Shown here: positions 11,613 to 23,138 of the stretch, in pieces
Layout: each line of letters opens with the position of its first letter
Position numbering within the stretch: position 1 is the first letter of the stretch
DNA from: Cephalopachus bancanus
Lineage: Eukaryota; Chordata; Mammalia; Primates; Tarsiidae
DNA: 64,000 bases
NCBI GenBank assembly: GCA_027257055.1
Contig: JAPVLO010000206.1
Coordinates: 1,860,001-1,924,000, forward strand
Reading direction: 5' to 3'
The notes under the pieces: generated by a model
Databases searched by the model: none
Told to the model about the DNA's origin: nothing
Seen by the model: the letters and a program-made list of their open reading frames with translations, nothing else
Program-made: the position numbers and the translations under genes

Positions 11613-12950
11613 CAGTTACTACTTTCATTATCATCATCATGTCAGTTGTCATTAACAAGGGTTAATCTCAAAGTCTGAGAGTTTTGGGCTGGGTGATGCG
11701 ATGTTCCCTTCTACCATCTTTCTGGAACAAGAGACATCTCATTGTATATCCTGTCCATTGATATAAAGCCCTCTCATTTCTTTGCCTTAGGTCTGTTTCA
11801 GTTCTCTCTATTCTGCCTTCCATAATTTCCCTTCTTTTCCATGGAGGCATGAAACACTAATATGCCTGAGTAGAAGCAGCAAGTTAATGGTACACTGGAT
11901 ACTTGTTTTAGCCTTTCCAAAAGAGATTTCACGGGCAATTGAGGTCCAGGAAATTGCAGTCTTAGGAGGTGTCTGTACTGTAACAAAAGATAACTCCTCA
12001 GAGAGAAAAACAGTTGACCAACTTCTGGAACCAATTGGCAAAGTAAGGTATAACCTTGCTAGACTATGTGTTGCAAAGGAAGCAACTGTGAGGACCTATA
12101 GGAAAAAATCAGTCTTCAAAAAGACTTTGCTTCTACCTCCAAATTAACACTACTGTATCCTACTTTTCATAAAACTTTCCAGGGAAGGCTCCAGACAGGG
12201 AGGAGTCTCAACAGAGACTGGTTTCTTCACTACCACTGCAAGGATCCCTGTAGCCTATAGATTTAGGACATAGAATTTTTTCAATTAGAGAAAAGAGTTG
12301 GGGACCAAAAAAAACAGGCTACCCTTTGAGTCCGTTATTTATGCTCTGGTGAATGTCTATGGTCACAAAGACTAAGGATTCAAAGTCTTATTTTTAAAAG
12401 AAAGTGTTTCATAATTTTTTTCTTTCTAATTACGAAAGGCAGATAGAATAACACCATGTGTTTCTATAGAACTGGTCCTTGGAAAATGCTACATATAATG
12501 ACATTCTCTTTCCCTATAGAGCTCCTAATGGAAGCAACATCTTTTCCTCACACATTTTTATAGATTATATAGTCTGTCAGAAGTATTGTGGAGGCCAGAA
12601 CCTGGGTTTTCTTTGGATTCAAAATGTTGTATTAGGTTTCCTTACTATTAGAAAAACACATTTCTAAGCAAAAATGAGCTTTTATGTATAGTGCTCAAGG
12701 TAATTGCCATGAGAAAGGACTCAGTTAAGATTTCTTGCTTTTCAACACAATAAAATAATCATTTTTCCCATTTTCCTACACACTTTATACTCATAACTGT
12801 AACGGTGGTTTAGTGTCCTGTCAGTGTCAGTTATGTGCTCACAGTAATGGTAAATATTACTCAGAAACTCATATGTGTCCTTGGTCACAATCTATTTCTT
12901 CTTGTCCATTGCAGTCTTAAATATTTGAAAACCACATATCTACTCCAACA
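11613..12950. other. Unique DNA, no gene recognised
   Basis: Overlapping open frames on both strands at 11800-12150 reach 86 codons without any domain or repeat identity. Nothing else supports a gene. Confidence 0.5.
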
Positions 12951-12954
12951 TTAT

Positions 12955-13045
12955 CTTATTTTCAGATGAGAAAAACAACGAAGTCTCAAAGAAGTTTAAT
13001 GATTTATCTGGAGTTATGCAACTAATTAATGGCATTGAAGAGACA
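12955..13045 (-). mobile_element. MIR core, antisense
   Basis: Reads 'cagatgagaaaaacaacgaagtctcaaagaagtttaatgatttat...caactaattaatggca', the reverse complement of the MIR core ('acagatgaggaaactgaggc' type). Confidence 0.6.
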
Positions 13046-13291
13046 AGAAGATTATGGTTTTTAGGTTTTGTTGTTTGTTGATTTTTGCTTACATCATCAT
13101 TATGGTACCGGACTTAGAGTAACATAGCTGCTGTTACAAATAAACTCCTCGTGGCTTAACTCAATACACATTTATTTATCACTTATGTGACAGTACAATG
13201 TGGGTTTTCCAAGTCAACAGATAATAGCTCTCATCCATGCAGTGATTCAGGGACCCAAGTCCTTCCATTTTGTGGTGTCACCATTTCAGGG

Positions 13292-13485
13292 CACTGGTTC
13301 TCAGTTGAGGTGATTTTGCCCCTTAGGGGACATTTGACAACATCTGGAGATATTTTGATTTCTACTACTTGAGGGATACTCTTGACATCTAGTGGATAGA
13401 AGACAGGGATGCTGCTAAACCTTCTACGATGCACAGGACACCCAAATAATTTTCTGACCCGGAATGCTAAGGTTGAGAAACACTG
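13292..13485 (+). mobile_element. MER20-like hAT-Charlie DNA transposon
   Basis: Starts CACTGGTTCTCAG and ends TTGAGAAACACTG, giving hAT terminal inverted repeats. Inside it has 'gaggtgattttgccccttaggggacat', 'gggatgctgctaaacctt' and 'cgatgcacaggacaccc', the order of MER20. Flanking octamers (TTTCAGGG and CCTGAGGG) are weakly similar, as expected for an old 8-bp target duplication. Non-autonomous and about 194 bp. Confidence 0.85.
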
Positions 13486-13849
13486 CCTGAGGGACTTGTT
13501 ATCTTCTGTATCTAGCCAGCTAAACAGGTAAGAGAGCGAACTGATGCTATTGAGCCACTTTGTAAATGTCTTGACCTAGAAGGCAATTCTAGATATGGAA
13601 CACTCACCTAAACGGAGAGGGAAGGGGGAGCTGTTTCCAGAAGCAGCTCTTCTTTAGGGGAGCAATAATTTTTGGTGAGTAGCTAATCAGTCATCTTGTC
13701 AAGGTGACACTGGCAAGATATGAGCTGCACATTTGTCTGGTTACTCATGACATTGTTGAAGCAATGGCTGATGAAACTGATAATAAACAAATGCAGCCCT
13801 GACCCATCTTCCTTGGGCTCCAGATTCTTCTGTCCTGTGTCCTACTCAA

Positions 13850-14890
13850 CACATCACTAGGTGTTACAAACAACATGGTCAAACAGAATTGTTCTTCTTC
13901 CTACCAAAATTCTATTTCCCCTTCATCTTTTCTTCCTCAGCAAATGACACTACTCTCCTCCTCCCAACTTCCCTACATACTCATCCAATCATTCTGCAAG
14001 TCTTTCTAGCTCTACCTCCGAGATATGTCCCTGCAGGTATGACTATAAGCCACCATCACTAGCCCGAACTATTGCAATACCCTTCTAATTGACCTCTCTG
14101 CTGCCTCTCTAATCCCATTCCAGTCAATTCACCCACAGTAACCAGAGAAATCTTATAACTGTAAAGAAGATTATTTCTTCATAGCTGGTGCCAGCTGGCT
14201 CCGTGGCGGCTTGGCTCAGGCTCCAGTGAGGATCATGTGAGACCCATTTCCTTCACCCCATTGTTCCTCTGGGGTCTGCAGACCCCTGCCGTCACTCACA
14301 GATCCCCGGACCTGCTTCCGGCCCTGGGTTGGTGGCCTTTACATTCACCACGCTCACCTTCTACGTTTCCTAGGCACATGAGATAATACTGTGAAAGCAG
14401 ACAGTTAACGTGGCTGAGGGGATAGGTCAATATGTCCAAATCCTGTTCCTCACCACAGTCCATGAAGCCTCTTGCCTTCCAGCCTCATCTCCACCTCTTT
14501 CACTTCCTTGCAGACACTGGCAGGCTCTCTGTCCCTCTACTGTGCCAACCCTTCTTGGTCTTCCCTTTCCCTCTGGAGTGTCCTTGCCCAGGGACTTGCA
14601 CAGTCACCTGCTTCTCACCGCTCTGGCTCCTGGCACATCTCTGGCTCCCTCCACAGTAGGGAGCACGCTTCTTAATAGGCTACCTTGAGAAGGCCCAATC
14701 CGACCCATTTCGTTTTCCCCATGGCACTTACCACCTTCTGGAGCCATGGTGTATTATTTGTTTACGCACCTGTCCCCCGACTAGAATGGAAGCTCCACGA
14801 GGGCAGGGGCTTTGCCAGTTCTATCCTCCACTGGATCCCCGGCTCCAGCGGAGTGCCTGGAGTGTGGCAGCCACCCATGCACAGTCAACG
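13850..14890 (+). mobile_element. L2 LINE 3' end, sense
   Basis: Contains the L2 3' coding and UTR order: 'ccctctggagtgtccttgcc', 'tgtattatttgtttacgcacctgtcccccgactagaatgg', 'aagctccacgagggcaggggctttgcc' and 'ccggctccagcggagtgcctggagtgtggca'. The end of the element is at about 14890. Open frames here up to 125 codons are in L2 sequence and are not genes. Confidence 0.75.
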
Positions 14891-16490
14891 TACAGTCGTG
14901 GAATCATGGATGAAGAAGAGAATATCAGGGCGTGAGGATGAGGGACGGAGGGGAAGACTCGCCCCAGTTCTGCAGTGGACCTCGCGAGGGTCACAAACTG
15001 GTCTCAGCCCTCACTGTGTCCCTGCCCCCCCAACCTGTTTTCTCATCCCAGAGGAGAGCTAACCACAGAGGCCTGCTAGAAAAACAGATTAAATCCTCAG
15101 ACTCAGCAATAGATTCTCTCCAAAGCCAGCAGATGGCTATCGCTGGCTGATCACTGCGGAAACCTTTGTGTTTTAGGTATCTACATGTGTCTTCTGACAC
15201 CAGGACCTACACAGAGAGGTGTCATTGCTAGGGGAAGATTTGAAGGTCTAATTGAAAAATAAAAAGATTGTTTTGGTCCATCCTGCCCCCACTCCCTACT
15301 TAACCTCTCATTTTCTTTATCTCTGGCATATTCCGGCTGCCCTCTCACCTTCCCTATCAGCCAAGACAATCTGTGCCCTTGAAAACTGTAGTGATCTGAA
15401 AACCAGATCTGCCTGGAAGGCTCCTGTGGCCGGCCACCTGGCTGCTTCCTCAAGGCCCCACATCAGGTGGAAAAGCCACTCCCACACACCCGTGGCCGGC
15501 AGAAGCCTTGCCTTTGATGTCCAGTCCATCCATCTTCACTGTCTTTCACAGATTAATTTCTCCATTCCTTCAATTCACAGCTATTCACTGAGCATCGAGC
15601 TAGGCCTGAAAATGGATACGAGCAGAGGCAGATTTGCCTCAAAGTTAATGAGGCTTAAGTGACAGGGTACACGGTCACGTGAGTTTTGTAAACGTTGCAA
15701 AAGTGAAATATGTTAACTGTAATCAGTTATGGCCGTCTCTTCCACTGTGACTTCCTCTCTACGACCCCTACAAACACCTGTGCAGGGTTGTTTTGGTGTT
15801 GCTGCAGCATTTTTGCAATTCTGCTGAGGTGAAGTTGAGTTAGAGACCTACTTAGTTTAGGTTTAAAGGATAAACAGTATTTGTGCAATTCACAGCCACC
15901 TCTTGATATCAGTAAGTCATTGCTAACATGGTAGTGTAGGAATTGCTTCTAGAAATACTTCTATAGCTCATGTGCCAATTCATCCAGCACGGTGATTCAA
16001 AGTACATGAATAGAAGTTGTATCATGACAAAAGGGTGCTTGCTGCACAGAATCTGGCCCCGAAAACATGTGGGAAATGGGGGATCATCAAGGTTTGGGAT
16101 TATAGAGGTTGGTCTGCAGGAATTTCTCTGGTCATCAAAATTGTAAGCAGAGATTTGAATTTTCTTTCTTTTTTTTAAATCAATATTTTTAATTTTAATA
16201 TTGTGGGGTACAGTTAAGGGTTAGGTATACAAATATGCTTCGTTCAGGCACCCTTGTTGATAAGGGGTGTCTCCCCATCCCCGAGATTTGATGTCTATTC
16301 AAAAAAGGAAATTCTGTCTGTCTCTTGAGGACATAAACTTATCATAGCACTAAAGACAGCAAATATGGTCTTGTGTGTGTTACATGCTTAAGCATCTCAA
16401 CTATTAAAAAATGTTGACCAGTCATGTTAGAGGAAAAAATGCACTATCTTTCTACTATTCTTCTTTAAAATGATTGTCCTTGCCAGGCAC
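14891..16490. other. Mostly unique DNA
   Basis: No recognised gene. A 136-codon frame at 15252-15662 shows no domain. A T-rich stretch at 16165-16270 looks like a LINE fossil but is not assignable by eye. Confidence 0.5.
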
Positions 16491-16491
16491 A

Positions 16492-16966
16492 GTGGCTCAT
16501 GCCTGTAATCCTAGCCCTTTGGGAGGTTGAGGCAGGAGGATTGCTTGAGCCCAGGAGTTCGAGACCAGCCTGGGCAACACACCAAGATCTTGTCTCTATA
16601 GAAAAATCAAAAATTAGCTGGATGTGGTGGCACACACCTGTAGGCAGCCTCCTTTTCCAGTCCTTCCTTCAACCCATCCAGTTCTCAAAAAGACAGAAAG
16701 ACTAAGGAGGCAGGACCCCATGCTGGCCCTAGCCTTGACCAGGGGATGATGGGTGTATTCCAGTGCGCCCAACCCAGAGGAGGGCTTACCCTCATCCCCC
16801 TCCTGGCTATGCTGTTGTCTGTTCATCCTGTAGTCCCAGCTACTTGGGAGGCTGAGGAGGGAGGATCATCTAAGTCCAAGAGTTGAGGTTGCGGTGAGCC
16901 GGGATTGTGCCACTGCACTCCACTTTGGGTAACAGAGTGAGACCCGACTCAAACAAACAAACAAAT
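16492..16966 (+). mobile_element. AluJ-like SINE split by a 190-bp insert
   Basis: Left arm and start of the right arm are at 16492-16643 (GCCAGGCACAGTGGCTCATG to CACACCTGTAG). The right arm resumes at 16827 with CCTGTAGTCCCAGCTAC and runs to an A-rich tail of AAAC units. The split lies within the 'cctgtagtcccagc' motif that starts the right arm. Confidence 0.9.
16644..16833. other. Two-block insertion inside the Alu
   Basis: A 190-bp non-Alu segment bounded by the 7-bp repeat CCTGTAG (16637-16643 and 16827-16833). Block A (16644-16720) matches 48093-48170 at about 95%. Block B (16721-16828) matches 47712-47818 at about 87%. Both are in the same orientation but in reversed order relative to the 48-kb locus. 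There is no A-tail on either strand, so it does not look like ordinary LINE-mediated retroposition. Confidence 0.85.
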
Positions 16967-16969
16967 AGA

Positions 16970-19750
16970 TTTGTTGTCCTAGGAAGAGGCCAAAAATGTG
17001 CGGTGAAAACAGTATTAAAGAGATATGTCAGGTAGTTAATTGACAAAACCAGTAGGCTGTTTTTATGTTTGTTTGCATAAAAAATGTTTAAATTTATTTT
17101 TATTTCTTTCCTTATTTTGAATAAATATTTACTTTTCTTAAATGGGACCTCCATAGCAGTTAAGCTTCAAGCCCCAGGAGACTAAGTAGACTTCTGAGTA
17201 GGGGTACAAATGACAGGCTTCCATCTATCAAGGAGCTTATGACAGATAGTGAGTTCCACATAGAAAAAACTTAGGAAAAAGGCAAAGAAATGAGCAGAAC
17301 GCACTTGACGCTCATTCTCTCTGTCAGTACCCCATTCCCCTCATCCCTTCTAAAAACAGTCTCCAACAAATTAAACTGTTAACATTTATTCTTTTGAGGA
17401 AAATGAAGGGGCTAGATTATGACGGGGAGTTATAGGTCAAATGTGGCAATTCTCCTCGTTCTCCTTTGCCATGATGATCATGAGGAAAGCCAGCAAGCCT
17501 GACCAGGCTGAACGACTCTTGACTAAGGTGTCCTCCCGGGAAGCATACCTGCAGGTCCCAAGAAGATTTCCTGCTGATCTTCCTGGGTCAGGCACTCTGA
17601 GGGCCATGACAGCAAGCTGGGAGCTGGAAATCTCTTGAATGCAGTCACAGCATGGCACGAGTGGATGTTCCCTCTAGAAGCCTGGTGTTCACAACCTTTC
17701 TTCTTTCCCTGCTCAGACCAGTAAGTATTCAGCTGGTTCCCAATCATTAATGAGCCTTTGACTTGGGCAAGACAACTTGCACTGGAACTTGAACTATACA
17801 TTGAGTGTAGGGCGACATGATCCACCCCTCAATGCTCCACTGGGTTGTTTGCATATTCTCCGCCAAATGGAGCCAGCTCACCAACTGGCCATCGCCCATC
17901 CAGAAAACAAAACAAAGCTTGTCACAGTTTCCCTACAAAAACTAACCAAAAATATGAAGGGATTTGTATCAGAGCAGTCTGGGAAACAGCCAACAAATAA
18001 TCATTTACTATGGAACTGGTAACCTTTTCATTGAAGGTAACAGGTATGATTAAACAGCCTCTTGCAGAGAAGGTGTTGAAACCAAAATTCTCCAGGCCTG
18101 ACTCATAGCTTGCAACCTTGTTCCTGGCTCCTCTGGTGGGAGAGCAGGTTGCCTCTCATAACAAACTCTGGGAAATCCCTGCCTCGGGCCTGCCTGGGAT
18201 CACTGGAACACGCTGCCAGTGTTTTCCTTTGTCATTTAAAGTTTGTTTGTGTGCTGGGCAAGGAGACGCCTGCAAGCAGGTTCTTGAACTGGGTGGAAGG
18301 AAAGCTGCAGGGATCATATAGCACCCTTGCCCCATTGCCAAAGCCAAGGGGAGGGACAGAGGCCTAATTGCAGAAAGTGGCTACAGCTGCACTCCAAAGC
18401 TGTCATTATTTTCTTACTGGAACCCCTGAAATGCTGTTTGTTTCCTGTTTCAAACTTCTGGAGGTGTGCCACCCCAGGACAATAATTAAGGGCATTGACG
18501 TCACAGTGAGGGGGGCTGGCTTCTTTTCTTGTTTTTCATTTGGGTTTTTCTATCTTCAGTACTATATTTCTTTATAATGCCTTCTGTCTGAATATATCTT
18601 CTGATCCCTGCCTTGGGGTTCCCCATCCCCACTTTTTCCCACTCCTGGCTTTCAATGTCAAATGGGAGACAAAGATGATTAAGTTCATGACGATGCTTAA
18701 TTCAGACTCAGTGTTTCTTGTCATCTAAAATCCTTTGAATCCGATGGGAGAGGAGAAGGAAGTGAAACCGGGTAGTCTGAATAATTTGTAGTTAAAGCTG
18801 AGATTTATGAGGGGAATTGCCACACGGCGCTTGGTTTTGAGTGTCTCTTTGGACCTGGGAGCCAAATTCTCTTCTTTCCTGTGCACATATGTCTCCCACC
18901 TCTCTGTTGGCACCAGGAGGCAGAGGGATAGTCCCCCTCCCAGGTTTCTGGAATGCATATGAGAGCTCCGAGCAATGAGGACCCCTGGCCTTCAAGAGCT
19001 AGAGGAGGGTGGAGTGGTGCTGTACAAAGACATTAGCATGTGGCTCTTCAGGATTAAAAACTAAGACTTTGTTGCAGGGAGAGAGCAAGGGAGGAGAAAG
19101 GAGAGAAGGAAGCACACATGCCAAGAAACCCCAGGGAGATTAGGCCGAGCAGAAGCCAGGGAGGGCCTCAGACCCTCACTTCTTGTCTGGCACCTCCTGT
19201 TGCCAAAAATGCAGACTTCAGAGTGGGACTGTTTTTGGAGCCCCATGTAAGAATCAGATTCTATTTAGCCCAGGCCTTGCTAAAATTCATTTTGAGACGT
19301 TCAAAGATTGAAGGAAGACATTACTGAAATTCTGGCATTCTTTGCCTCTCACACTTCATCTTTTGCTTTATGAAGATATGGGGCAAATGGAATTAATATA
19401 ACATGCTTAAAGCAGTCTCTGACACACATGGAATACAATCGAAGCACCGTTTGATTCCCTGCTTTAACTATAAATGATGATCATGATTGCTATTACTATT
19501 ATTGACTTTGCTTTCAGAAAGCTGATTTGAACATAAAAAGTAAGTAAGGGAACTGCAAGCCACGTTCTTGTTTCTCTCAGTTACTGCATATTAAGCAGGA
19601 ATTGCAATAAGCTAAATGAGATTGTGTTGATGCGATTAGATCCTTGACAGGGGAGGGTAGCTGTCCACAGCAGGACAGTAAGAGGCCCTCTGAAAACAGG
19701 GACCAGCCTGGTTGAATGCCTGGGGATGAGAGTTGCTGTTTGCCTAAACG
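16970..19750. other. Unique DNA, no gene recognised
   Basis: No repeat of note and no conserved-looking frame. It includes a consensus CRE palindrome at 18496-18503, reported separately. Open frames up to 100 codons lack domains. Confidence 0.5.
18496..18503. promoter_or_regulatory. Consensus CRE palindrome TGACGTCA
   Basis: Exact 8-bp cAMP-response element in 'gcattgacgtcacagtg'. CREB/ATF proteins bind this site. The sequence alone shows no nearby promoter, so function is unproven. Confidence 0.4.
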
Positions 19751-19756
19751 GTGTGC

Positions 19757-20694
19757 CAATTAAGTTCGAGAACTCTTCCTAGAAAAAGTGCTACATATCT
19801 CACTGCTGAGTATCACTGCGGCCACCTTTGAAATACTCCCTTTGGGAAGCTATGCACCAATGCTAGCACCTAGCCCACCTGTCAAAGTAGTTTTGGAACT
19901 CTTTTTCTAGAATGGTCATCATAGTTGTCGTCATATTACCCTTGATGCCCCGAATGTCATCAAAATGTCTTCCTTTCAATATTTCCTTTGTCTTCAGGTA
20001 AAGAAAAATGTCATCGGTAAGTAGAAAGGGTGTTCCAGTACAGTTATTTGCTTACTGGCTAAAAATTCCCTCATAGACAGTGCTGTATGAGCTGGTGCAT
20101 TGTCATGATGTAAGAGCTCCTTCAGGACCATTTTTGCATTCACCTTTCTCATGTCAAGATTTTCAGTTAAGATTTCCCTGTTTCCCTATCAGTGTTTATT
20201 TGGTTTGCTATGCTTCTCACAGTCAGCTGACGATTTTGATGCAAATTCAATGAATTTTTACAATGTTTTCGTCACTTCTGCCCATTACTGGCAGTCCTGA
20301 CCTATCTCCATCAGTGACACCGTCTCTCCCCTCAGACAAACGTTTAATCCATTTGTACACTGCTGTTTTCTTCAGGACATTATCTCCATAAACTTGGACT
20401 AATGTATCTCTGAATATCACTTACACTGATATCTCTGAATATCACTTCCACTCTTGCCAAATTTAACAAGAAATGTAATGTTTGTTCATTGCTTTAATAT
20501 AAACTCTGACATTCTTATGACAGCAGCTCTGATGGTCATTCCCAAAAAAGAGTTCCAAAATTGCTTTGAGAGGTGGCCTAGGTGCTGGCATCAGTGCATA
20601 GCTTCCCAAGGGGAGTACTTCAAAGGTGACCATAGTGATATTCAGCAATGAGGTATGTAGCACTTTTTCTAGGATGAGTTCATGAACTTAATTG
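19757..20694 (-). mobile_element. Rearranged, dead mariner transposon with long inverted arms
   Basis: On the minus strand the middle (about 20510 to 19935) encodes a broken mariner transposase. It has an N-terminal part (VQVYGDNVLKKTAVYKW), a segment RQLTVRSIANQINTDRETG, then DMRKVNAKMVLKEL joined directly to LLHHDNAPAHTALSMREFLA, and finally a tail with LKTKEILKGRHFDDI. Frameshifts and stops interrupt it. About 115 residues, including the region of the first catalytic aspartate, are missing between KEL and LLHHDN. The outer ~178 bp (19757-19934 and 20515-20694) are inverted copies of each other at roughly 84% identity. A TA target duplication may lie within the end sequence TTAAGTTC. A full mariner is about 1.28 kb. 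Confidence 0.9.
20515..20694 (+). repeat. Inverted extra copy of the mariner 3' end
   Basis: On the plus strand this arm encodes the transposase C-terminus (FQNCFERWPRCWHQCIASQG followed by EYFKGDHSDIQQ) and the 3' terminal repeat. The same C-terminal text is encoded on the minus strand by the opposite arm (19757-19934). The arm therefore replaces the 5' UTR and 5' terminal repeat expected upstream of the transposase start near 20510. Confidence 0.85.
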
Positions 20695-20767
20695 CCAGAC
20701 TTTGTAAATGCCCCACCATGGACATTCCAAGGCAAAGGCCAGAGAGATCTGAGCCCTGGATCTGAAC

Positions 20768-20850
20768 TCTGTACCTGTGAATTACCTAGCTTCGAAAATT
20801 ACTGAGTATCTCTGAGCAACCATTTCCTCTTTTACAAATGGATATGCTTA
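20768..20850 (+). mobile_element. MIR fragment
   Basis: 'tgtgaattacctagcttcgaaaattactgagtatctctgagcaaccatttcctcttttacaaatgg' follows the MIR core order at low similarity. Confidence 0.45.
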
Positions 20851-20859
20851 AACCACTTC

Positions 20860-21380
20860 CCAAAAAGGAGGAGAAGACCATGTGACTATGTGATGATCTA
20901 CTGACTTCTGCCTCTCACAGAATCTGAATGGGGTTCTAGCATCTGGAGTTCACAATGGAAAAAAAAGAATAGGAAGGAAAGGCAAAATCCACACCGAGGA
21001 AGGGCAATTTATTCACAGTTAACTTGAACATAAATGTACACACATGATCAGTTAAAATTATAATATCAACATCTACTTAGAGAGTCCGTGATTTTGCTGT
21101 CCTTCCCAATCTCTTCGCAGTAAGGTACACCACAGAAGCACCCTTACCCTGGTCCTTTGAGGACCCTCTTCTTTCTGCCTTCATGGCTTGGTTTCTTGTG
21201 GTCTCTTAAGGGCCACCCCGCTCCCCACCAGTATCCAGACCATGATAGGCTGCTTGGGATCATTTAGAATGAGTTTCCTATTGCAGCCAGTTTTTAAAAC
21301 TTAGTTAAGAGTTTAAGAATGATCACCTTTATTTCTACGACTATCGCTGGTCCAAAATCCATTTTCTTTCAGTAAAATGA
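20860..21380. other. Unique DNA
   Basis: No recognised repeat, gene or strong regulatory motif. Confidence 0.5.
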
Positions 21381-21388
21381 GAATAATC

Positions 21389-21675
21389 TTTTTTTTTTTT
21401 GAGTTGGAGTCTCACTCTGTCGCCCAGACTGGAGTGCAGTGGCTGCTCCCGGCCACCGCAGCCTTGACCTGCTGGGCTCCGGCGATCCTTCCGCCTCAGC
21501 CTTCCGAGTAGCCGGAATTACAGGCATGCGCTACCACGCCCGGCTGATATTTTTATTTATTGTAGAGATGAGGTCTCACCTGCCCAGGCGGGTCTTGAAC
21601 CCGCGGGCTCAGGCAATCCACTCACCTCAGCCTCCCAAAGGCGCGGGAATACAGGCCGAGCCACCGAGCCCGGCT
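21389..21675 (-). mobile_element. Young lineage-specific Alu, deletion type
   Basis: Near full length with GGTCTCACCTGCCCAGGCGG (shortened linker). The TSD GAGAATAATCTT is exact at 21380-21391 and 21676-21687, with the tail T-run overlapping the first copy. Confidence 0.95.
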
Positions 21676-21689
21676 GAGAATAATCTTAT

Positions 21690-22840
21690 AGGGTTGTTAA
21701 AAATAATATCTTAGCCCAGTTAACACAATGCCTGGCACCTCCATACTAAGGACTTTTCCATGTTAGCTATCATCATCCCCTTATTGTGCTACTTTTTAAG
21801 GTGGTTCCCAAAGATGCCCTTAAAACACCTCTAGCAGTTTCTCTTGATAACAGTAGAAGATGGTTTATGAATCACCTTGATTTTCGCAGAAAGAAGACAA
21901 CTTTCAGATATAGGGTTACAAACAAAACAAGAACCAATTCCCTGATGATGCAAAAGTCATCTACTTTATGACTGCTTACTCAGTCCCACTTTTGTAGTTC
22001 TGTTGTTTAATTACTTAATGCCACACAGGTAGGCACTTCTAGGCAGTTAATTTACCCTCAAGGGGACAGCCTAGCATTCTTGTCCTAAATTTGTAAGGGA
22101 ACCAACATAATCTCATTTAAACACATTAACATTCTACTCCTCTTTAGAGCTACTTAAATACTAAGTTTAGGGGGCACGTTGAGGCCAAGACTCAGTGGAA
22201 AACACAAGAAAACAGCAGGCCTTCTGTGAATGTGGCATCCTCAGAGTTGGTTTGTAAATAAGTTCCTGCTGGGATCGTGATGTTTAGGATCACATTCTGG
22301 ACCAGAATGCAACGGTGTCAAGTAGGGGACAGGCTACTTAGCTGTGCTGTAACTGACATGAGGTGGTGAGGATGACTCCTACAAAGGAGAATTGAAGCAC
22401 CATGCAAGAACTGAGATCCTGTGTCCAGCGGACAGGAGCACTCCATCTGCCAGGAAGAAGAGTCTTAAGCACAGTTTGATTTTCCAGATCCTACCTCCGG
22501 TCGACATCTCCCCAGAGATTTTGCAATTAGCTTTGTTTTGATCCTATGAGCCATGAGCAACCTTCTGACTCTCATTTCAGTCGTCTAAATACCCAAAAGG
22601 AATTCCCTGGATCATGGAAATAAATATCTCACTTACTGGAATGGTAGTGCCTATCACTGTATAGGAATACATTTGTTTTGCAGCATATAAATCAATTTTC
22701 TATGACTTTAGCATGGTTTAGTCCCTCAAGGCATAGTAAGCTACAGTAGGCTATAAAAATAGGGGTTTGTTTTTTTTTTTTAATCAGAAAGCTGGAAACC
22801 AAACTTTAAGTAACTTTGCTTAAACTTTACTGTGCCCCAG
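21690..22840. other. Unique DNA
   Basis: No gene or repeat recognised. A T-run lies at 22771-22781. Confidence 0.5.
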
Positions 22841-22844
22841 TTTC

Positions 22845-22995
22845 CTTACCCATAAAGCAGGGGAAAATAACAGCACCTACTTTATATGGTTGTTGTGAGG
22901 ATTAATGATTTAATCAATATAAATTATTTATATGTGTGTTTGTATATGAACTGATTAACATATGGAAAGTACTTAGAATGGTGCCTGTCCTTCCT
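22845..22995 (+). mobile_element. MIR SINE
   Basis: 'gtgccccagtttccttacccataaagcagggg' followed by 'ggttgttgtgaggattaatg' and 'aaagtacttagaatggtgcctgtcc'. It carries private changes shared with 23746-23813. Confidence 0.75.
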
Positions 22996-23138
22996 AGTGA
23001 CCCACAGGGATTGCCCACTTTCAAAGAATGTCCTGCTGGAAGTAGCCGTCTGGCATCTCTCCTTTCTTGCATGAGCCTCAAAATACCTCTTCTAGCGACT
23101 CTGCTCTGAAAACTAGAGACTTCAAATGAAAGCTACAT

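Noticed and set aside
20454..20651. Apparent small plus-strand gene at the mariner edge
   Set aside because: Its C-terminal part is the mariner transposase tail from the inverted arm and the rest is antisense to the transposase N-terminus.
22500..22518. 18-mer GGTCGACATCTCCCCAGA shared with about 60062
   Set aside because: No similarity extends beyond the shared word, so chance or a tiny remnant is more likely than a duplication.
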